Below are positions 10,504 through 23,006 of a stretch of DNA of 64,000 nucleotides, in pieces (position 1 is the first letter of the stretch; the number at the start of each line of letters is the position of its first letter). The stretch comes from Anoplolepis gracilipes. Its lineage: Eukaryota; Arthropoda; Insecta; Hymenoptera; Formicidae. The notes under the pieces were generated by a model. That model was not told the DNA's origin and did not search any database. It worked only from the letters and a program-made list of their open reading frames with translations. The translations under genes were made by a program, and so were the position numbers. Location: positions 5,416,501 to 5,480,500 of the forward strand of contig NC_132976.1 of the NCBI RefSeq assembly GCF_047496725.1, read 5' to 3'.

Positions 10504-10560
10504 ATATAACTAAGTAAACAGTGTGCAGTTATATCGCGCACACTGCATCTCCTGTTATAT
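10504..10560. other. 57-base two-step hairpin
   Basis: An outer 7-bp stem (ATATAAC at 10504-10510, GTTATAT at 10554-10560) and an inner 8-bp stem (CAGTGTGC at 10519-10526, GCACACTG at 10538-10545) are separated by equal 8-base stretches on both sides. The symmetry allows one continuous hairpin. It matches no small RNA that I recognise. Confidence 0.35.
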
Positions 10561-11831
10561 AGATCGAGTATATACATCATTAAACGATACACATACCATG
10601 GTTGCGTATCACATATTACGGCATTATATATGCATACAGCGCATAAAACAGAGCAGAGTAAAATAGTATCTTATACGTATATGTATGAATATGTTTTTTA
10701 TTTTTTGTGTACTTTAGAAAAAATCGAGAAAAATAAGATTATAACGAATAAAAGATTATCTTAGACTTTTATTACGCGTTTATTATTATACGATACTAAA
10801 GCTGTAATAATATATTTCAAGGTAAACGCGCGAAACGTTAATCACTCCCGATTGTTGTCCTTCTGTGGGCGTCCTTCTTTGTTCGGACAATCTTCGTAAT
10901 CGCGAGGAATTCCCGTGCCCGTTAAATTAGCATTTTTCGGGGGGGACGGTATATTTGTCAGACACAACGCTTACTGTATATCTCGGAGAATTGTAGCACG
11001 CGCGCTCGCAATGTGAGCCCTAAACGCGCGTCCTTATTCGCCGGCCGTAACAAAATCACCGCGCAACTTCGTCGTAGCATCGCGAGGAAACGCGGTCGTA
11101 AAGTTATATACGCGCATGCATAATATCCGACTTTCGCGGCCGCGTCGTCGACAGCGCTCGTAATTGCAGCAGCTGCTGATTACACCGTTAGCCCGACGGG
11201 AATTAAAAAAGTTGCATGCCAATTCATTAAGTTGTTGTGAACCGAATACTCCGGCGCATTCTCTCTCTTTCTCTCAGAATCCACGCATTAAATTAACCGA
11301 GAATACAATCGCTGCGACGATAATTCGACAGAAATTTTGAAAATGTTACCGATACCACGAATGATCCTCTTACACGAATACATATACGCGATCGATATTG
11401 AAAATATATTACCTGTTTATTATATTGTAGAATATATATGTATATGGAAATTATTAATCGACAATTATCATCGATTTTCAATTATTACGCTCGATGTAGT
11501 ATATATACATATATACATATGTACACATGTATGTACATGGGCGTGCACACAAACAAAATTAATTTATAATTCAAGTAGAAAAATTTACCTTCTGCGCTTT
11601 GAAATAATTTATCTACAAGTATTTTTTTTCCAATGCCCACAAAATTTCTATGCTAAGTTTTCAAAAAGGTGTCTTTTACAAATTATGTTTATTTATCGCC
11701 AAATATCGATAGAAAAGCAATGTCATTTGTGTGATAAAAATTACCTAGTTATTTTATAGGATTTATGTGCATTCAATGCGTGCGCTGTGCATTCCGTATA
11801 AAAAATATATATGTATACATACAATCTCGGC

Positions 11832-11834
<3 letters not shown>

Positions 11835-11864
<30 letters not shown>
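11835..11864. repeat. Poly(T) tract, 30 bases
   Basis: Uninterrupted run of 30 T after CGGCCCC. No target duplication or SINE-like body is visible next to it. Confidence 0.95.
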
Positions 11865-11866
<2 letters not shown>

Positions 11867-12186
11867 CAAAATCGATATATGTCTGTGTTCCTATATCGAC
11901 TATGATTGAGACATCAAATGCAAAACGGTTTTCACTGTTTCTTACGTTTCCTTTATCTGAAAGAAAACGGAATGTTCTTTATACGTGTTTCCTATATAAA
12001 CTCGACAAATCCGCGATAAAAATTACGACGTTTATTCCTTTGGTCACGATATATAACGTCACTGTAAATAGAAAATGTTTAAAAACTGACTTGAAAATTG
12101 TTAATTGATACGATTTTTCACATTTGCACAAAGATTTAGACTTAATTCTAACAGAACCAATACAAAGAATGAAGAAGAGTAGCGAG

Positions 12187-12209
12187 TGGAAAATATTGAA
12201 TATTTTCCA
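12187..12209. repeat. 23-base perfect hairpin
   Basis: Arms TGGAAAATAT and ATATTTTCCA are exact reverse complements around a 3-base loop. It is AT-rich and isolated. Confidence 0.8.
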
Positions 12210-12950
12210 TCTCCAATGCTTATTATGATTTTATATATTTAATTTTAATATTTTATTATAATATTACTTTTCATATTTGTTTTATTGTAAAGTCTTTAAA
12301 AACTCAGGTTGCTTACATATTGAATTACATATATTGAAACATATTTTTAGAATATTAACTAGGTAAAAAACTTCATAAAATTTTATAATCTTTTTTATCC
12401 ATTATATCACGCGCATCTTAATCCTATTAGATTTAAATAATGCATTTTTGCACCTACATGTAAATCTCCTTAAGAAAAACACCGTTGTCGAGAAGAGAAC
12501 GCGGTAAGAAACGTGAATGCATCTTCCACATAATCGCTAATATATCAAATTGTTATCACCGTGTGACAAGGTATGATATATCGCGAATAATTTTTAACTT
12601 ATCAGAGTAGGAATACTTTAAAATAACCGTATAAATTATATAATAAAAATATTCAAAATAAGAATATATAATTTCTGTAAAAAGTTCACACATTGATATA
12701 CACAAGTAATATATTCGCTTATTTAATCCCATACAGTTAAGAAGAATATTTTAAAATTGGAGACAATAATCGATTCACATCAAGATTAAAAGTATTGAGA
12801 GGAAAATTAATTGATTCACTAATTAGGATTTTCCTTTAAACGCTTTGTCGATTTTCAGCGAAGTTCAAGTACTCGCATACAAAGCTGCAAAATCAAAGAG
12901 TAAAGGAAAATTTCGCATCGAGTGCAAAAGCGTGTTTTAGTTTCAAAATC

Positions 12951-14428
12951 AAATTCAAGTGCAATTCGCACAGTTGCGATCATCACAGTTGCGACGCATT
13001 ATCGATTATCGTAAATGGAGAGTAAAGTCAGAGAGCTTCCATGGCGATATCTGTCTAACAAACTTGAATAAAAAAAAAATTTTTTTAAGTGCAAGCAGCT
13101 GGTTTGAACTTCCGAAGCCGGATGGAATGGAGTTCGATACTGTTAATTAAAACTTTTCGCCACGAGCGCTAATAGGCGCGAAACGTTATCTATCTTGCGA
13201 CGACGACTTGTAATATCGAAACACCGTCGATGTTTCGTGTCTTGTTAAGTAATTTAACCAGTTTAATACACATCATACTAAAGAAGGTGCTGCATGCAAA
13301 TTTCGGAAACCGACAATGAGTTAAAAATTATATGTTATGAAAAATAATATATATATCATTTACATAGTTCGATAAACGTGAGTTAAAAGTAATGCACTTG
13401 ACATACAGAGTTATTTTACGATCGTTTGCAAACAGATTCTCGATATTACGTTTTATTTGTGAGGATACGTGATTTCGTTCTGTCGGTGGTCGTTAATCAC
13501 TTGAAACTTTTGTTTGCACGATTTTTCTTTCCCTTATTTCCCTTAATGACGTGGCAATGTTTCTGTCTTCGATCCCTTGTCGTTACCTTGACTTAAAGAG
13601 TCATTGATATTGACATATTCTAAAATATTGGAAGATAATCTACGTCCTACGTCATTGAAAAAACGACGGGGAATCGTGATTTCAGTACTGTATCAGTTTT
13701 TAAACGTTTATTATCTAGTAACAAAACACTTTTAGATATCTGTATCGATCTGAAATACAAAGCGTTTTATAACAGACGATCGATGGAACGAGTGTGTTAT
13801 TTCTGGTTCGAGCGTTTCTAAAGTCAATGTTTTTTTCCCCGTTAAGAGTGGCGACCGATATTCTGTCATTAATTCAACACAGTTAGGAATATATTCATAG
13901 GGCGAACCACAAAATAACGAATTTGGTCAACAGGATAACTGTGGGTGGCGAAAACCACAAATTTATTATTCGTCATATTTACATCGGTTTTATGAAATAT
14001 ATTAAACGTTCCAACGTTCGTCGCAGATTTCAGAAAAAAAATGTAGAATTTGCTTGGCACATATTGCAACAAAATATTCAATAGACCAAATATTTTCCTT
14101 CTGTCGAAAATATACATATATATTTGGATGAAATTAGAATAAAAACTTGAAACTTGAAACTCGAAACTTAATGAATGAAACGTAATGAAAAAATCATTCA
14201 TGTAGTGGCACATTGAAGTTTCAGTCACGACAACACTTTGTAAATTTTTATCAATCATACTTTAAGCTAACCAGTATATGCACAGAATACCTTTTCACTC
14301 TTTTATTCATCAACGGTAACAAAATCATAATTAAATGCGAAATGTTCATTAATGCAAACAATTTTATCCACTGTTTCTGTATACATAATATAATAATGTT
14401 CTATTTCTTAATTATTAACATTGGATAT

Positions 14429-14431
<3 letters not shown>
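12951..14431. other. Mixed sequence, no gene seen
   Basis: Moderate composition with scattered CG steps, becoming AT-rich to the right. Frames of 63-129 codons show no known motif. ATGCAAAT occurs near 13294. Confidence 0.5.
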
Positions 14432-14482
<51 letters not shown>

Positions 14483-14510
14483 AGGGAAGAGAGAGGGAGG
14501 GAGAGAGAGA
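14432..14510. repeat. (GA)n / G-rich purine array
   Basis: About 44 bases of alternating AG, then an eight-G run and a mixed GGGA/GA tail ending at 14510. All purines on the plus strand. Confidence 0.95.
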
Positions 14511-14779
14511 ATTACAGCATGGTAAATAGTTATGTTTATAATAATACAAATAATGTTGTGCAAATAAATTTGCTCGTCTAAACAGACAACATGTCAACAT
14601 TAAATTAAAATCTTCGCGGTCAATAAGTTTCATTTCATATGAAAACGCAAAACAATATATCTATATCTGTTTGCTTAATAATTTCAAATAAAATTAAATA
14701 AAATACGAAATGATGAATAAAAATTAGCCAGTAGAAAATTCGCTATGAAAGAACGAGATGAAAAATTTCCGGCGAAAGG

Positions 14780-16150
14780 AACAGGGTGGATCGTCCGTTT
14801 GGGCGAATATTCTTAAAGTATCACAAAAAAGTTGCGAGAAGGGTAACGGCGCAAGGGAATTTCTTCGAAAGTCCACTAGCTCGTAAAAACGATGTCCCGG
14901 TTACGACGACTAGCTCGGCGTAGCTCGCTGAAAGCCATTTAGATAATAAAATGCAGTCCCGCGGTGATAAGACACGGGTCGTTTGTTCACGCGGTCGTTC
15001 GCGGACCCTCCATGTACATACACGTTTCGTATACGCGTCGCGCACTACACCCGCATCTATGTACGCATGACAGTTATGGAAGGCAGCGAAAAAAGTCGCA
15101 TGTGTTTACAGCACGACGGAAATCTCAAAGTATCGTATACCATATCCCCTCGCAATGGGAGTCTTGCGACCGAGATTTCCGTCAAAGCCAATCTCCGTTA
15201 TGCGTTGCGTTATAATCTTGAATGATTCATCCGTTTCTGAAAGCATCCCTTCGATCACTCGTGTGATGCACTCTCTCACGAAGATGTAATAAAATATCTT
15301 CTGCGTTTCCTAAAAATATTTTTAAAGTAGCGATCGCGATAAAAATTTCAAACAACAAAAAAAAAAAAAAAAAAAAAAAAAAAGAATGAGAGAGACAGAA
15401 AAAAATCCCTAAATAATTATGTTGTATCAAGAAAAGATTATTTCTTTTTATAACCGACGTCATTACTTGAACGGCAATATATATTACATTGTCAATGAAT
15501 TGTTAAACAGATCCTAAGTAATGAAGACCATCGATATAATAAGATCTTAGGACGGTCCAGCTCGCAACGAAATAGCCAACATGATTTATTACAGAGTAAT
15601 GGATGAGATAATATATGGTGTTCTCCGACATTACGTCGTGGTGGCATCGATCGAAACGTCTCGACTTTCGCAGGAAACTTTCTTCCCTTCGACTTTCTCG
15701 TCGCGGGATCGCGGAAAAAAAGAGCGGCGGACGTCGACGGCTTGGAAATTAACCAAGTCGAACGAAACAAAGAAAGGAGGGAAACGGCAGGGAGTGCAAT
15801 TAAATCGGCTGCTCCGTGTCGGAACAATCGAACGGGCCGGCGGCGGATAATCTCGTGGAAGCATTCCGTCATCTCGGTCCCGTTTCTTTCCCGCGCGATA
15901 AAATCCCGTCGAACGGATTTCATTCGCGTCGGGTAAGCGGATGACTTTACAACGCTCGCTTTAACTCTTTCACGCGACAACAGCGGACGAACCTGAACGT
16001 TTTCCCGTCGGCCATTGTCGGCCGGAAGAGCGCAAATTCGACGTGCGTAACCGATCAAATCCGTGAGGTGCGCGTAAATCGATATCGACAGCTCGAAAGC
16101 GAGACCGCTTCGACAGGGCGAACGCGAATCAGAATCGGCTTACACAACGA
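14780..16150. other. CpG-rich block with long chance frames
   Basis: Rich in CG steps, apart from an A-run interval near 15357. A 188-codon minus-strand frame spans 15492-16058. Its translation is Arg/Ser-rich, has no hydrophobic or domain pattern, and overlaps open frames on the plus strand. Low stop-codon density in CpG-rich DNA explains it better than a gene. Confidence 0.55.
15357..15383. repeat. Poly(A) tract, 27 bases
   Basis: Uninterrupted A run within an AT-rich interval of a CpG-rich block. Confidence 0.95.
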
Positions 16151-16286
16151 GAATATCGAATCTCGTATCGAAATAAAAAAAAAAACATATCGAGTGACGT
16201 ATTTTTTAATTATACACGGGCAATTAATTTAACCGTGGCACTATTATTTCCCATCAATTTCGTATAATAATATAATAAAAAAAAAT

Positions 16287-16330
16287 GAAAAAAAAAAAAA
16301 GAGAGAGAGAGAGAGAGAGAAAGAGAAAGA
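16287..16330. repeat. Poly(A)-(GA)n compound repeat
   Basis: A 14-base A run leads directly into about ten GA units and then AAGAGAAAGA. Confidence 0.93.
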
Positions 16331-16720
16331 TCGAAAGAATAATTTAATCCTGTCCCGGAAATATTTTGACAAAAGATTAGTATATAAAATATCGTGATTT
16401 ACTCAGCAGCAAACATAGGCAAAGGCGGTAATTATATTATTACTGCATTAAGTTAACTAACTGTTGGATAATTCCGTTGCATTAAGCTTTGATAGTGTAA
16501 GGTCGTCTCGCTGTTTATTGATATAACACGGTGTGTGCGGGACGGGCACATCGCGCTTGCATTCGCTACGGTTGCGACAAATGCAATTTTCTTGAGCAGC
16601 GGCGTGCAAACGCGTTTCGAGAAAATGCGGATTGCATTACGAGCTTTCGCCAGTTCGCTCTAACAATAATAATTACGTCGCCAATTTACGGAGGTGCATC
16701 AGTCCTGATATTCCTTAAAC

Positions 16721-16721
<1 letters not shown>

Positions 16722-16785
<64 letters not shown>
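16722..16785. repeat. (CT)n microsatellite
   Basis: About 64 bases of alternating TC/CT, uninterrupted up to 16780. Confidence 0.97.
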
Positions 16786-16939
16786 ACTTGCTTCGACAGT
16801 TACGTTTCGCGTTCAAGCGCTACGACGCGTCCGATACAAAATAAATGCTGTACTTGGTCAAGATATCATCGAGGCAAAGCAAAGTAACTCGTATTCTTCA
16901 TTATTTCATTTCTACGCTTTAATTCTCTAGCGTCATTTC

Positions 16940-16943
<4 letters not shown>

Positions 16944-16971
<28 letters not shown>
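16944..16971. repeat. (CT)n microsatellite
   Basis: Fourteen alternating units, about 160 bp downstream of a longer CT array of the same phase. Confidence 0.95.
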
Positions 16972-16974
<3 letters not shown>

Positions 16975-18060
16975 TTCTCGAGTGACTAATTTATTCCGCG
17001 AATCCGGTTAATTCTACTTATAAGATTATTTTGATATCATCACTTTTTCCTGCCCCCTCTACTCCTCTTTCTCTCTTTTCGTCTCTCGAGAGTAAAACTA
17101 TTGGACGGAAATGGCGCTCGTTTAATCTCAATGCAAAATTTATGCTGTTCCGCGAGATGTTATCTCTAATTTGCTTTTATCTCCTTTTGCGTTATCGGTC
17201 GAGGATGAATTGTACGGTGAATAGTAACGAGAAATCAAGTAATCGTCGCGAATTATGCTCAATGCTTTAGTCTTTAGTTTGATATCGAAACCGGGAATAG
17301 ACAGCGACTCGAGGCAGAAATCATTAACCGAGAATTAACTGCTTAAGATGAAACAAAGTACGGGATATGAAAATAAATGACAACGAATTAACATTTATAT
17401 CGCCTAAATATTATAGTATACCAAGATTTCGAGCAAGTGAAAATAATTCGCGCGTATATATATATATATATAAAATGTATATTCAGTACTGATATTTGCT
17501 ATCTCTGCTGTTAAGGATTATTTTAAGAGAAATAATTTCTAAAATCTCTCTCTCTCTCGAATGTGCACACGGTATATGTATAATTGAGTTCATAAAAACT
17601 GTAATTGGTTGCAGACAAAGATACGCGAATCTATTTTCTCTGCATGTAACTCCGTTATAAGCTAATGAAAAATACAGCAAAATGTGTCCTCGAGTTCTTC
17701 TCGCTTTAATTCCAAGAGCGACGGTAATTAATATTACTATTTACTACACTCTACGTCTCTCTCTCTTTCTCTCTCTCTCTTTCTTTCTCGGTGTATATAT
17801 ATGCACAGCACGGTGTAGTTTCCGGATACTAACGCGGATGCACCATTAATTAGCGAATAAACGGATGTTGCGCATGGACGGACGGGAAAATTTATTAAAA
17901 GGAAAAATAAAAGAAAGGGACAATGGGGAGAGAGAGCGGAGAAAAGCGCGCGCAGAGAGCGGCTGCAGCCGGAAGAGATTCGAAAAATAAATGAAGGCCC
18001 GTGGAGCGCGTATCGCTCGCAAACGGAGGCAATATTTCCGCGTTAATGTAACAACTTGCC
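16972..18060. other. Microsatellite-rich non-coding stretch
   Basis: Contains a TA run at 17455-17472, short CT runs near 17547 and a CT-rich tract at about 17754-17788. A CpG-rich segment follows from 17830. No gene is recognised; frames of 65-101 codons overlap on both strands. Confidence 0.6.
17455..17472. repeat. (TA)n microsatellite
   Basis: Nine TA units following CGCG. Confidence 0.9.
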
Positions 18061-19000
18061 CAGTAAGCACCGTCGATTCCCATAATTGACGTAAGCGATT
18101 GGCGCTTCGTTTTCGCGAGAGTGTATCGCAACCTTTTTTTTCATGGCCCATTGCGTTTTCTGCAGCCGGCCATTTAACATCGATCGCGCTGATCTACCTG
18201 GAACTATGACGCTTAATTTAACACGATTGTTATCGCAGATGAACGTTATAAATTACACCGATGAATCGGTATTACCGTTAATCGATCTAATGCAAGTTAG
18301 AAAAGAGAACTCGATTATCGTTATCTCGAGCCAAACACAGAAGGGAGGACAGATTTCAGTTTATCTACTGTGAAAGTAAGCTAAGGTAAATTGTACTTTT
18401 TCTCTTTCAAATATTCTACGAGAAATTACTTATTGAAATTATTGTTAGTGTTAACAACGTGAGAACAGGAATCGTAAAATGCAACTTTGATCATAATAAT
18501 TGCATCGTAAGCCGATATGCTATCGCATTATCGTTGCACCGAGAGCGCGAATAACAATCCGGCGGGATAATTATGCAAATAACAACTTCCGTTCGCATCA
18601 TACAGCCGATTCTTAGTTTCCGTCGTGCTATATCGCGCTATACCGGCACGTAAAAGTTAGCTGCGTTTCCATTCGAGAAACAATAATATCTTTTACGAGA
18701 TACTCTCTTCACGATGCATTCGCGCGATAAAAATTTTGCGTTCCTCGGTCGCGAATTTCTTCCCGTAATTGATCGGCAGTTCGATAATCCATCCCGTCAC
18801 GACACCGAGATGATCCATCGTCGTCGAGGGAGTCGACTGTCTCTCATCGCGAATCGAAACCGTTACCGATATTCGATACGTTATCCCGTTGCACCCCGAC
18901 AGACTTAAAAAGATAGAGTAAGTATATAGTACAGAGAGAAAATGAAAAAGAAAATAGAAAGTAATCTATATAGCGATAGTCCAATATCATATACGTACAT
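18061..19000. other. Moderately CpG-rich block with homeobox-type motifs
   Basis: Contains several TTAAT/ATTA core motifs and one copy of the ATTATGCAAAT 11-mer at 18570. No frame over 76 codons is open on the plus strand. This is a plausible regulatory region rather than coding DNA, on motif content only. Confidence 0.35.
18570..18580 (+). promoter_or_regulatory. POU-type octamer 11-mer, copy 2
   Basis: Exact ATTATGCAAAT directly preceded by GGCGGGATA. A similar GGGATAATTA stretch occurs at 8348 in the duplicated module. Confidence 0.35.
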
Positions 19001-19806
19001 GCAAATGTATGTGTGTATGCAAGTACACATGTAAGAGTATATCATTTTAATTAAAAAAAAAATTTTTTAATAATTTCAAAACATATAAAATTTTTAACTG
19101 ATAGTATATAAATCTTCTGATTACACTCTTACGATTTTTATATCGTTTTATTATATATAAATTTCTTTTCATTTAGCTTACCAACTTAGCGGCAGATTCT
19201 GCTTATGGTAGTTACAAAGTTATTGTAAAACAGCTTACCTGTAACAAAGAGAAATAACAGAAATTATATATAACAATAATTAATTGTTTTCTTACATTAA
19301 TATAAGTAATAATAATGACTATTTTATATACGTTGTTCTTTTTACTTTTACATATTTTAAAAAATATCATTTGAAATATGAAATAAATACAATTATCTTA
19401 TTTATATTCAAGAGAATTCCAACTGGCACGTTACGATATAAGAGACGAAAAGTTAGTACAGCTTGTAAAATCGTGAACGTATTACTGACGCAATTCACCT
19501 CGAATATTTTTCTGCATTTCGTGTATCGATGAAATACGAAACTCTACGTTTCGCGGAGTTCGTATTACGTTGGGGAGCTTGCCATTCCCTCTGAAAAGGT
19601 TTGTTCTCCCATCTCTCCCCCATGCTAAAATTCAAAACAGGAAGGCCACACGCGCGTTCTGTTTCGGTTTTAAATTCGTTAATACCGAAATAACAATAGA
19701 ATATGCAAAACAACGCCGGTGGCCGGCACAAAATTCATGCGTATCCGGTTACAGTTCTGTATAAAGCACGTAAAAATCGACATGATTATTACATGGAGCA
19801 AAAAAC

Positions 19807-19845
19807 GCTCGCTCGCTCGCTCGCTCGTTCGCTCGTTCGTTCGTT
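19807..19845. repeat. (GCTC)n / (GTTC)n tetranucleotide array
   Basis: Nine or ten tetramers, mostly CTCG changing to TTCG at the right end. The gradient suggests CpG-neighbour decay or slippage of variant units. Confidence 0.92.
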
Positions 19846-19938
19846 TCACTTGTATTCCGTGTCGCGATCCTCGGAGCAAATGCAGAGAATGAAATATTCT
19901 ATTATTCGCCTGTACTACAAACTCGATTCCCTTTTCCA

Positions 19939-20004
19939 GAACGCGTAAAAACAATAATGCGGGACAAATTTGCTTCTCGAACGCGTAAAAACAATAATAC
20001 GGGA
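19939..20004 (+). repeat. Tandem duplication with 40-bp period
   Basis: The 26-base segments at 19939-19964 and 19979-20004 begin GAACGCGTAAAAACAATAAT and differ at one position (G versus A in the following base). The offset is 40 bp. This is a recent local tandem duplication. Confidence 0.85.
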
Positions 20005-20009
20005 TAATA

Positions 20010-20755
20010 AATGAAAAAAATAATTACTCGTTCAACGTGAGCGTTTAATAATAATTTCATCTAATTAGAAATATATAATTCACAAGACATATAGGTATAA
20101 ATGACTATATAAGAAGTATATGAAATGTTGCAAATAAACATTAAACTGCAATATGTAGATTTTAGTGTAAAATCAAATTTAGATGACGTAAACTAACCGA
20201 TCGAGACAATATTTTAATCGCATATTAATATAATAAGATAAAGAGAGTTACAAAAATAATAGAGAACTACATAATGTAATTACATTATTTCAGGATGATA
20301 GAAATGATGCAACGACGGTAGAGGTTTTGCACTTTCGATAAAATATTCTACGAGATAAAACGATGCTGACATAGAGAATAAGCGCGGTATTGTCGCAATT
20401 TTTTCCCCTTCCGAATGTCTCATCCAGGTTTGCTCTGTATATCTTCAAAATGTGTCATTGTAAATTGAAGAAGTGCGACATAAGAATGGTTACAATTTGT
20501 AAATTGGATATGAAAGAGAAGCTGGTGAGAGAGTTCGCCGCTTCGCGCGGAAGCCCTTGGAGAACGTCGACGACGTTACAAAGAGAGAAGAGAACTAATA
20601 AACTCTCGCATATCCGGTTTACGAGACCGCGCCGCCGGTGAAACCGAACAAACGTTAATTACTTGATTAAAGTAATTCGGTGAAATTGAAATAAACATGC
20701 GCGCGCGCGAATAAAATCCCGCGAAAGGACGTGCCGCGCAAAAGATGCGGCGGTC
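20010..20755. other. AT-rich to mixed sequence, no gene seen
   Basis: AT-rich up to about 20380, then moderately CpG-rich. An 83-codon plus frame at 20390-20641 has no motif. A short match to the CAATTTGTAAATTG sequence discussed at 21029 occurs at about 20491. Confidence 0.5.
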
Positions 20756-20795
20756 GAAGCGAAGCGAAGCGAAGCGAAACGAAACGAAACGAAAC
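20756..20795. repeat. Pentamer array (GAAGC)4-(GAAAC)4
   Basis: Four GAAGC units followed without a break by four GAAAC units. The switch of one base halfway implies that a variant unit arose and was then itself amplified. Confidence 0.93.
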
Positions 20796-21028
20796 GCGCG
20801 TGTTAATTCGACCTCCCCCTCTTCGTCTTCCTCTCCCCCCTCCCACCCCGCTCGCCGTGTAACTTAACCGAATTAAAGTTTAATTCTATTAAAGCAACTA
20901 ACAGCGCGCGACTCGCGGCTAGAATTTTTTATCCGACGCACGTCCGACGGTGCATCGGTTGGAGAGCGCGCGTCAAAGGAAAAGACGAAGAGGCGACCGC
21001 CAAGCTGCTACCGGCGAATCCCATCGCA

Positions 21029-21056
21029 CCAATTTGTAAATTGAACCATAGAGAAT
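21029..21056 (-). repeat. Short dispersed repeat, copy A
   Basis: A 28-base segment beginning CCAATTTGTAAATTG matches 21819-21846 at 23 of 28 positions. All five differences are transitions, and two of them fit CpG decay. On the minus strand both lie inside open frames reading roughly Tyr-Gly-Ser-Ile-Tyr-Lys-Leu and Tyr-Asp-Pro-Ile-Tyr-Glu-Leu, but frames differ downstream. Confidence 0.45.
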
Positions 21057-21170
21057 CTCGCGGAGCAATTCTTGGATTCTGACGCAGTCAGTAAACTCGG
21101 TAACTCTATGAGAATCGCGTGAGTTCTTGGAGATCTGAGAATTTTTGAGTCTAATTTTTTTTCTCCTTTC

Positions 21171-21195
21171 TTTTTTTTTTTTTTTTTTTTTTTTT
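21171..21195. repeat. Poly(T) tract, 25 bases
   Basis: Uninterrupted run of 25 T after CTCCTTTC. Confidence 0.95.
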
Positions 21196-21818
21196 GAAGA
21201 CTCGACTTTTCTTCCCACAATTCTGGTTGTTAAAAAGTTCTCGTAACTGCATAACAGTTTCAATTGTGGAAACTTATAGTTGTTCGAAGTTGTAGAATTG
21301 CGCTCGTATGAGAACAATATATACATTTTTTCTCGTATAGTATTTTCATATTGTTTATTAAATTCTAAAGAAAACAAACTAATCTTTTTTATTTAATCCA
21401 TTACCCCATATTAATGATCTTTCCATCTCGATTTTGTCGATTTTTAGAAATATCTGAGGTTTCACATTCAGTTTTCATGAATTCAAATTCCAGGACCCTT
21501 AAGTCACGAGATGTATGTATATGTGGAAAAAGCAAAGGCAGAAGAGGAGGATTGACGGAAGCATATCTTGCCGAATTGCAGCGTATATTCAAGGATTCTT
21601 TTGAATTAGAATGCTGTCTTGAAAAATACGATCAAAGCAATCGCATTCGATCTTCTCGGACAGTCCCGAGCGAAATCTCGCGCGTCGTCCCGGATGCTGA
21701 CGCGCATCAAAGCGCTTCGACCCGAGTCAAGGAAAACGTGTAGATTTAAGAAAAAGGGTCGTTGGTCCTCTCGAGCGACGACAGAACGGACGAGTGAATA
21801 GCCAAGAGTACCGTCCTC

Positions 21819-21846
21819 CCAATTCGTAAATTGGATCGTAGAGAAC
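21819..21846 (-). repeat. Short dispersed repeat, copy B
   Basis: Partner of 21029-21056, about 790 bp away in the same orientation. A weaker relative lies at 22551-22567 (TTCGTAAAT core), and that one shares 14 of 15 bases with 27311-27325. Confidence 0.45.
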
Positions 21847-21849
21847 TTT

Positions 21850-22800
21850 AGAAAGTGCGACAGAATGTGTTCCAACTTCTACGTCGGGATCACGTACGCC
21901 GTAATAAGGTGATTCCAAACACTTCACCAAGAACAATTATTAACAAAGGAAAGGAATTAACAAAACGTATGTTAAAACACGTTAGTTAATAGATCAAACT
22001 ATAACTAGGAGTTAATTCCGCTACGAGTGCAGCAGTTTCAATATCTTATACGCAGAACTACGAAATTCATTTTTTTAGCAATATATATTTCTTTTCGTTT
22101 TGCGACTTTATCGTTTTGAAAATTCTATAAAATAAGCAAAAGATAATTTTATAAGTGACGTAAAAGAATAAAAAATATCAACCCTATTGAGAATATCAAT
22201 AATAAAGTGACGATTCATCTTTCAAAAAATTTTCGTAAAAACGTTATATTTATATTGTATTTCGTTCAAATGTCAAACTTCAATATGTTTTCATCTATCT
22301 GTCAATCTTCGTTTCTATCAATGCAATTTTCTTCCATTTTTATCAATTCAATCAGAATAGAGGCAAATATAGAAAAAAAAAAAAAGTTTAAATTAGCATC
22401 TAGAGAAAAATTTCAATTTTCGGCGTTCAATTTTAAAGATAGTGGTAAAGTAAATTCTTCAGTAAATTGTGTCCTCGCTCGAGAGGAGCAAGAGAAATGG
22501 AAAATATGCAGCCACGTGAAATAAGAAAATAGCGAACAAGAACGTTGCGCTGTCCCGCTTCGTAAATAGCATCTTGCAACGGGGATCAACAAGCACTCGC
22601 GTAATCCTTGACAGTGTCTCCAACCAGATTATAAGGAGGATAAAAATAAGAAGCGCAATAGTTTTTCCAGCCGCGATCCAGTTTATCCTCTGGGGAAAAG
22701 ACTTTGGATATAAAACGGTTATTGCGTTATGTTTATCTGAGATACGTCGTTGGCCACTGCTCTCGCATCAGTGGAATCAATTTTACCAGGGACACGATCG
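21850..22800. other. AT-rich sequence, no gene seen
   Basis: AT-rich between about 21960 and 22460, with short A runs. The 105-codon plus-strand frame at 22207-22524 is Phe/Ser/Lys-rich and unrecognised. Confidence 0.5.
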
Positions 22801-22968
22801 ATATTGAATAATTCTCGAACAAACACAAGGTTAGAGTACGTACATATGAAATATTTGCAGCGCGGCGTACCGGAAAATACTACGGGAAAATCCATGCTAA
22901 AAAAGTTGATGTATGCGCTGCAACACGTTCGCGCTGCGAGTTTACACGCCGCACGCGCGAGGGCAGCG

Positions 22969-22969
22969 A

Positions 22970-23004
<35 letters not shown>

Positions 23005-23006
23005 AG
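22969..23006. repeat. (GC)n-(GA)n compound microsatellite
   Basis: A short alternating GC run joins about 12 GA units and sits within a G/A-rich region running to about 23400. Confidence 0.92.

Larger units (their letters stand above)
10561..12950. other. AT-rich gene desert
   Basis: Mostly AT-rich sequence with a short CpG-rich island at about 10840-11230. A 30-base T run lies at 11835-11864. Frames of 113-140 codons in 11337-12108 are Ile/Tyr/Phe-rich products of AT composition. Nothing else is visible apart from the palindrome at 12187. Confidence 0.6.

Noticed and set aside
15492..16058. 188-codon open frame on the minus strand
   Set aside because: Arg/Ser-rich translation without any domain or membrane pattern; overlapping open frames on the other strand show that the CpG-rich DNA is simply poor in stop codons.
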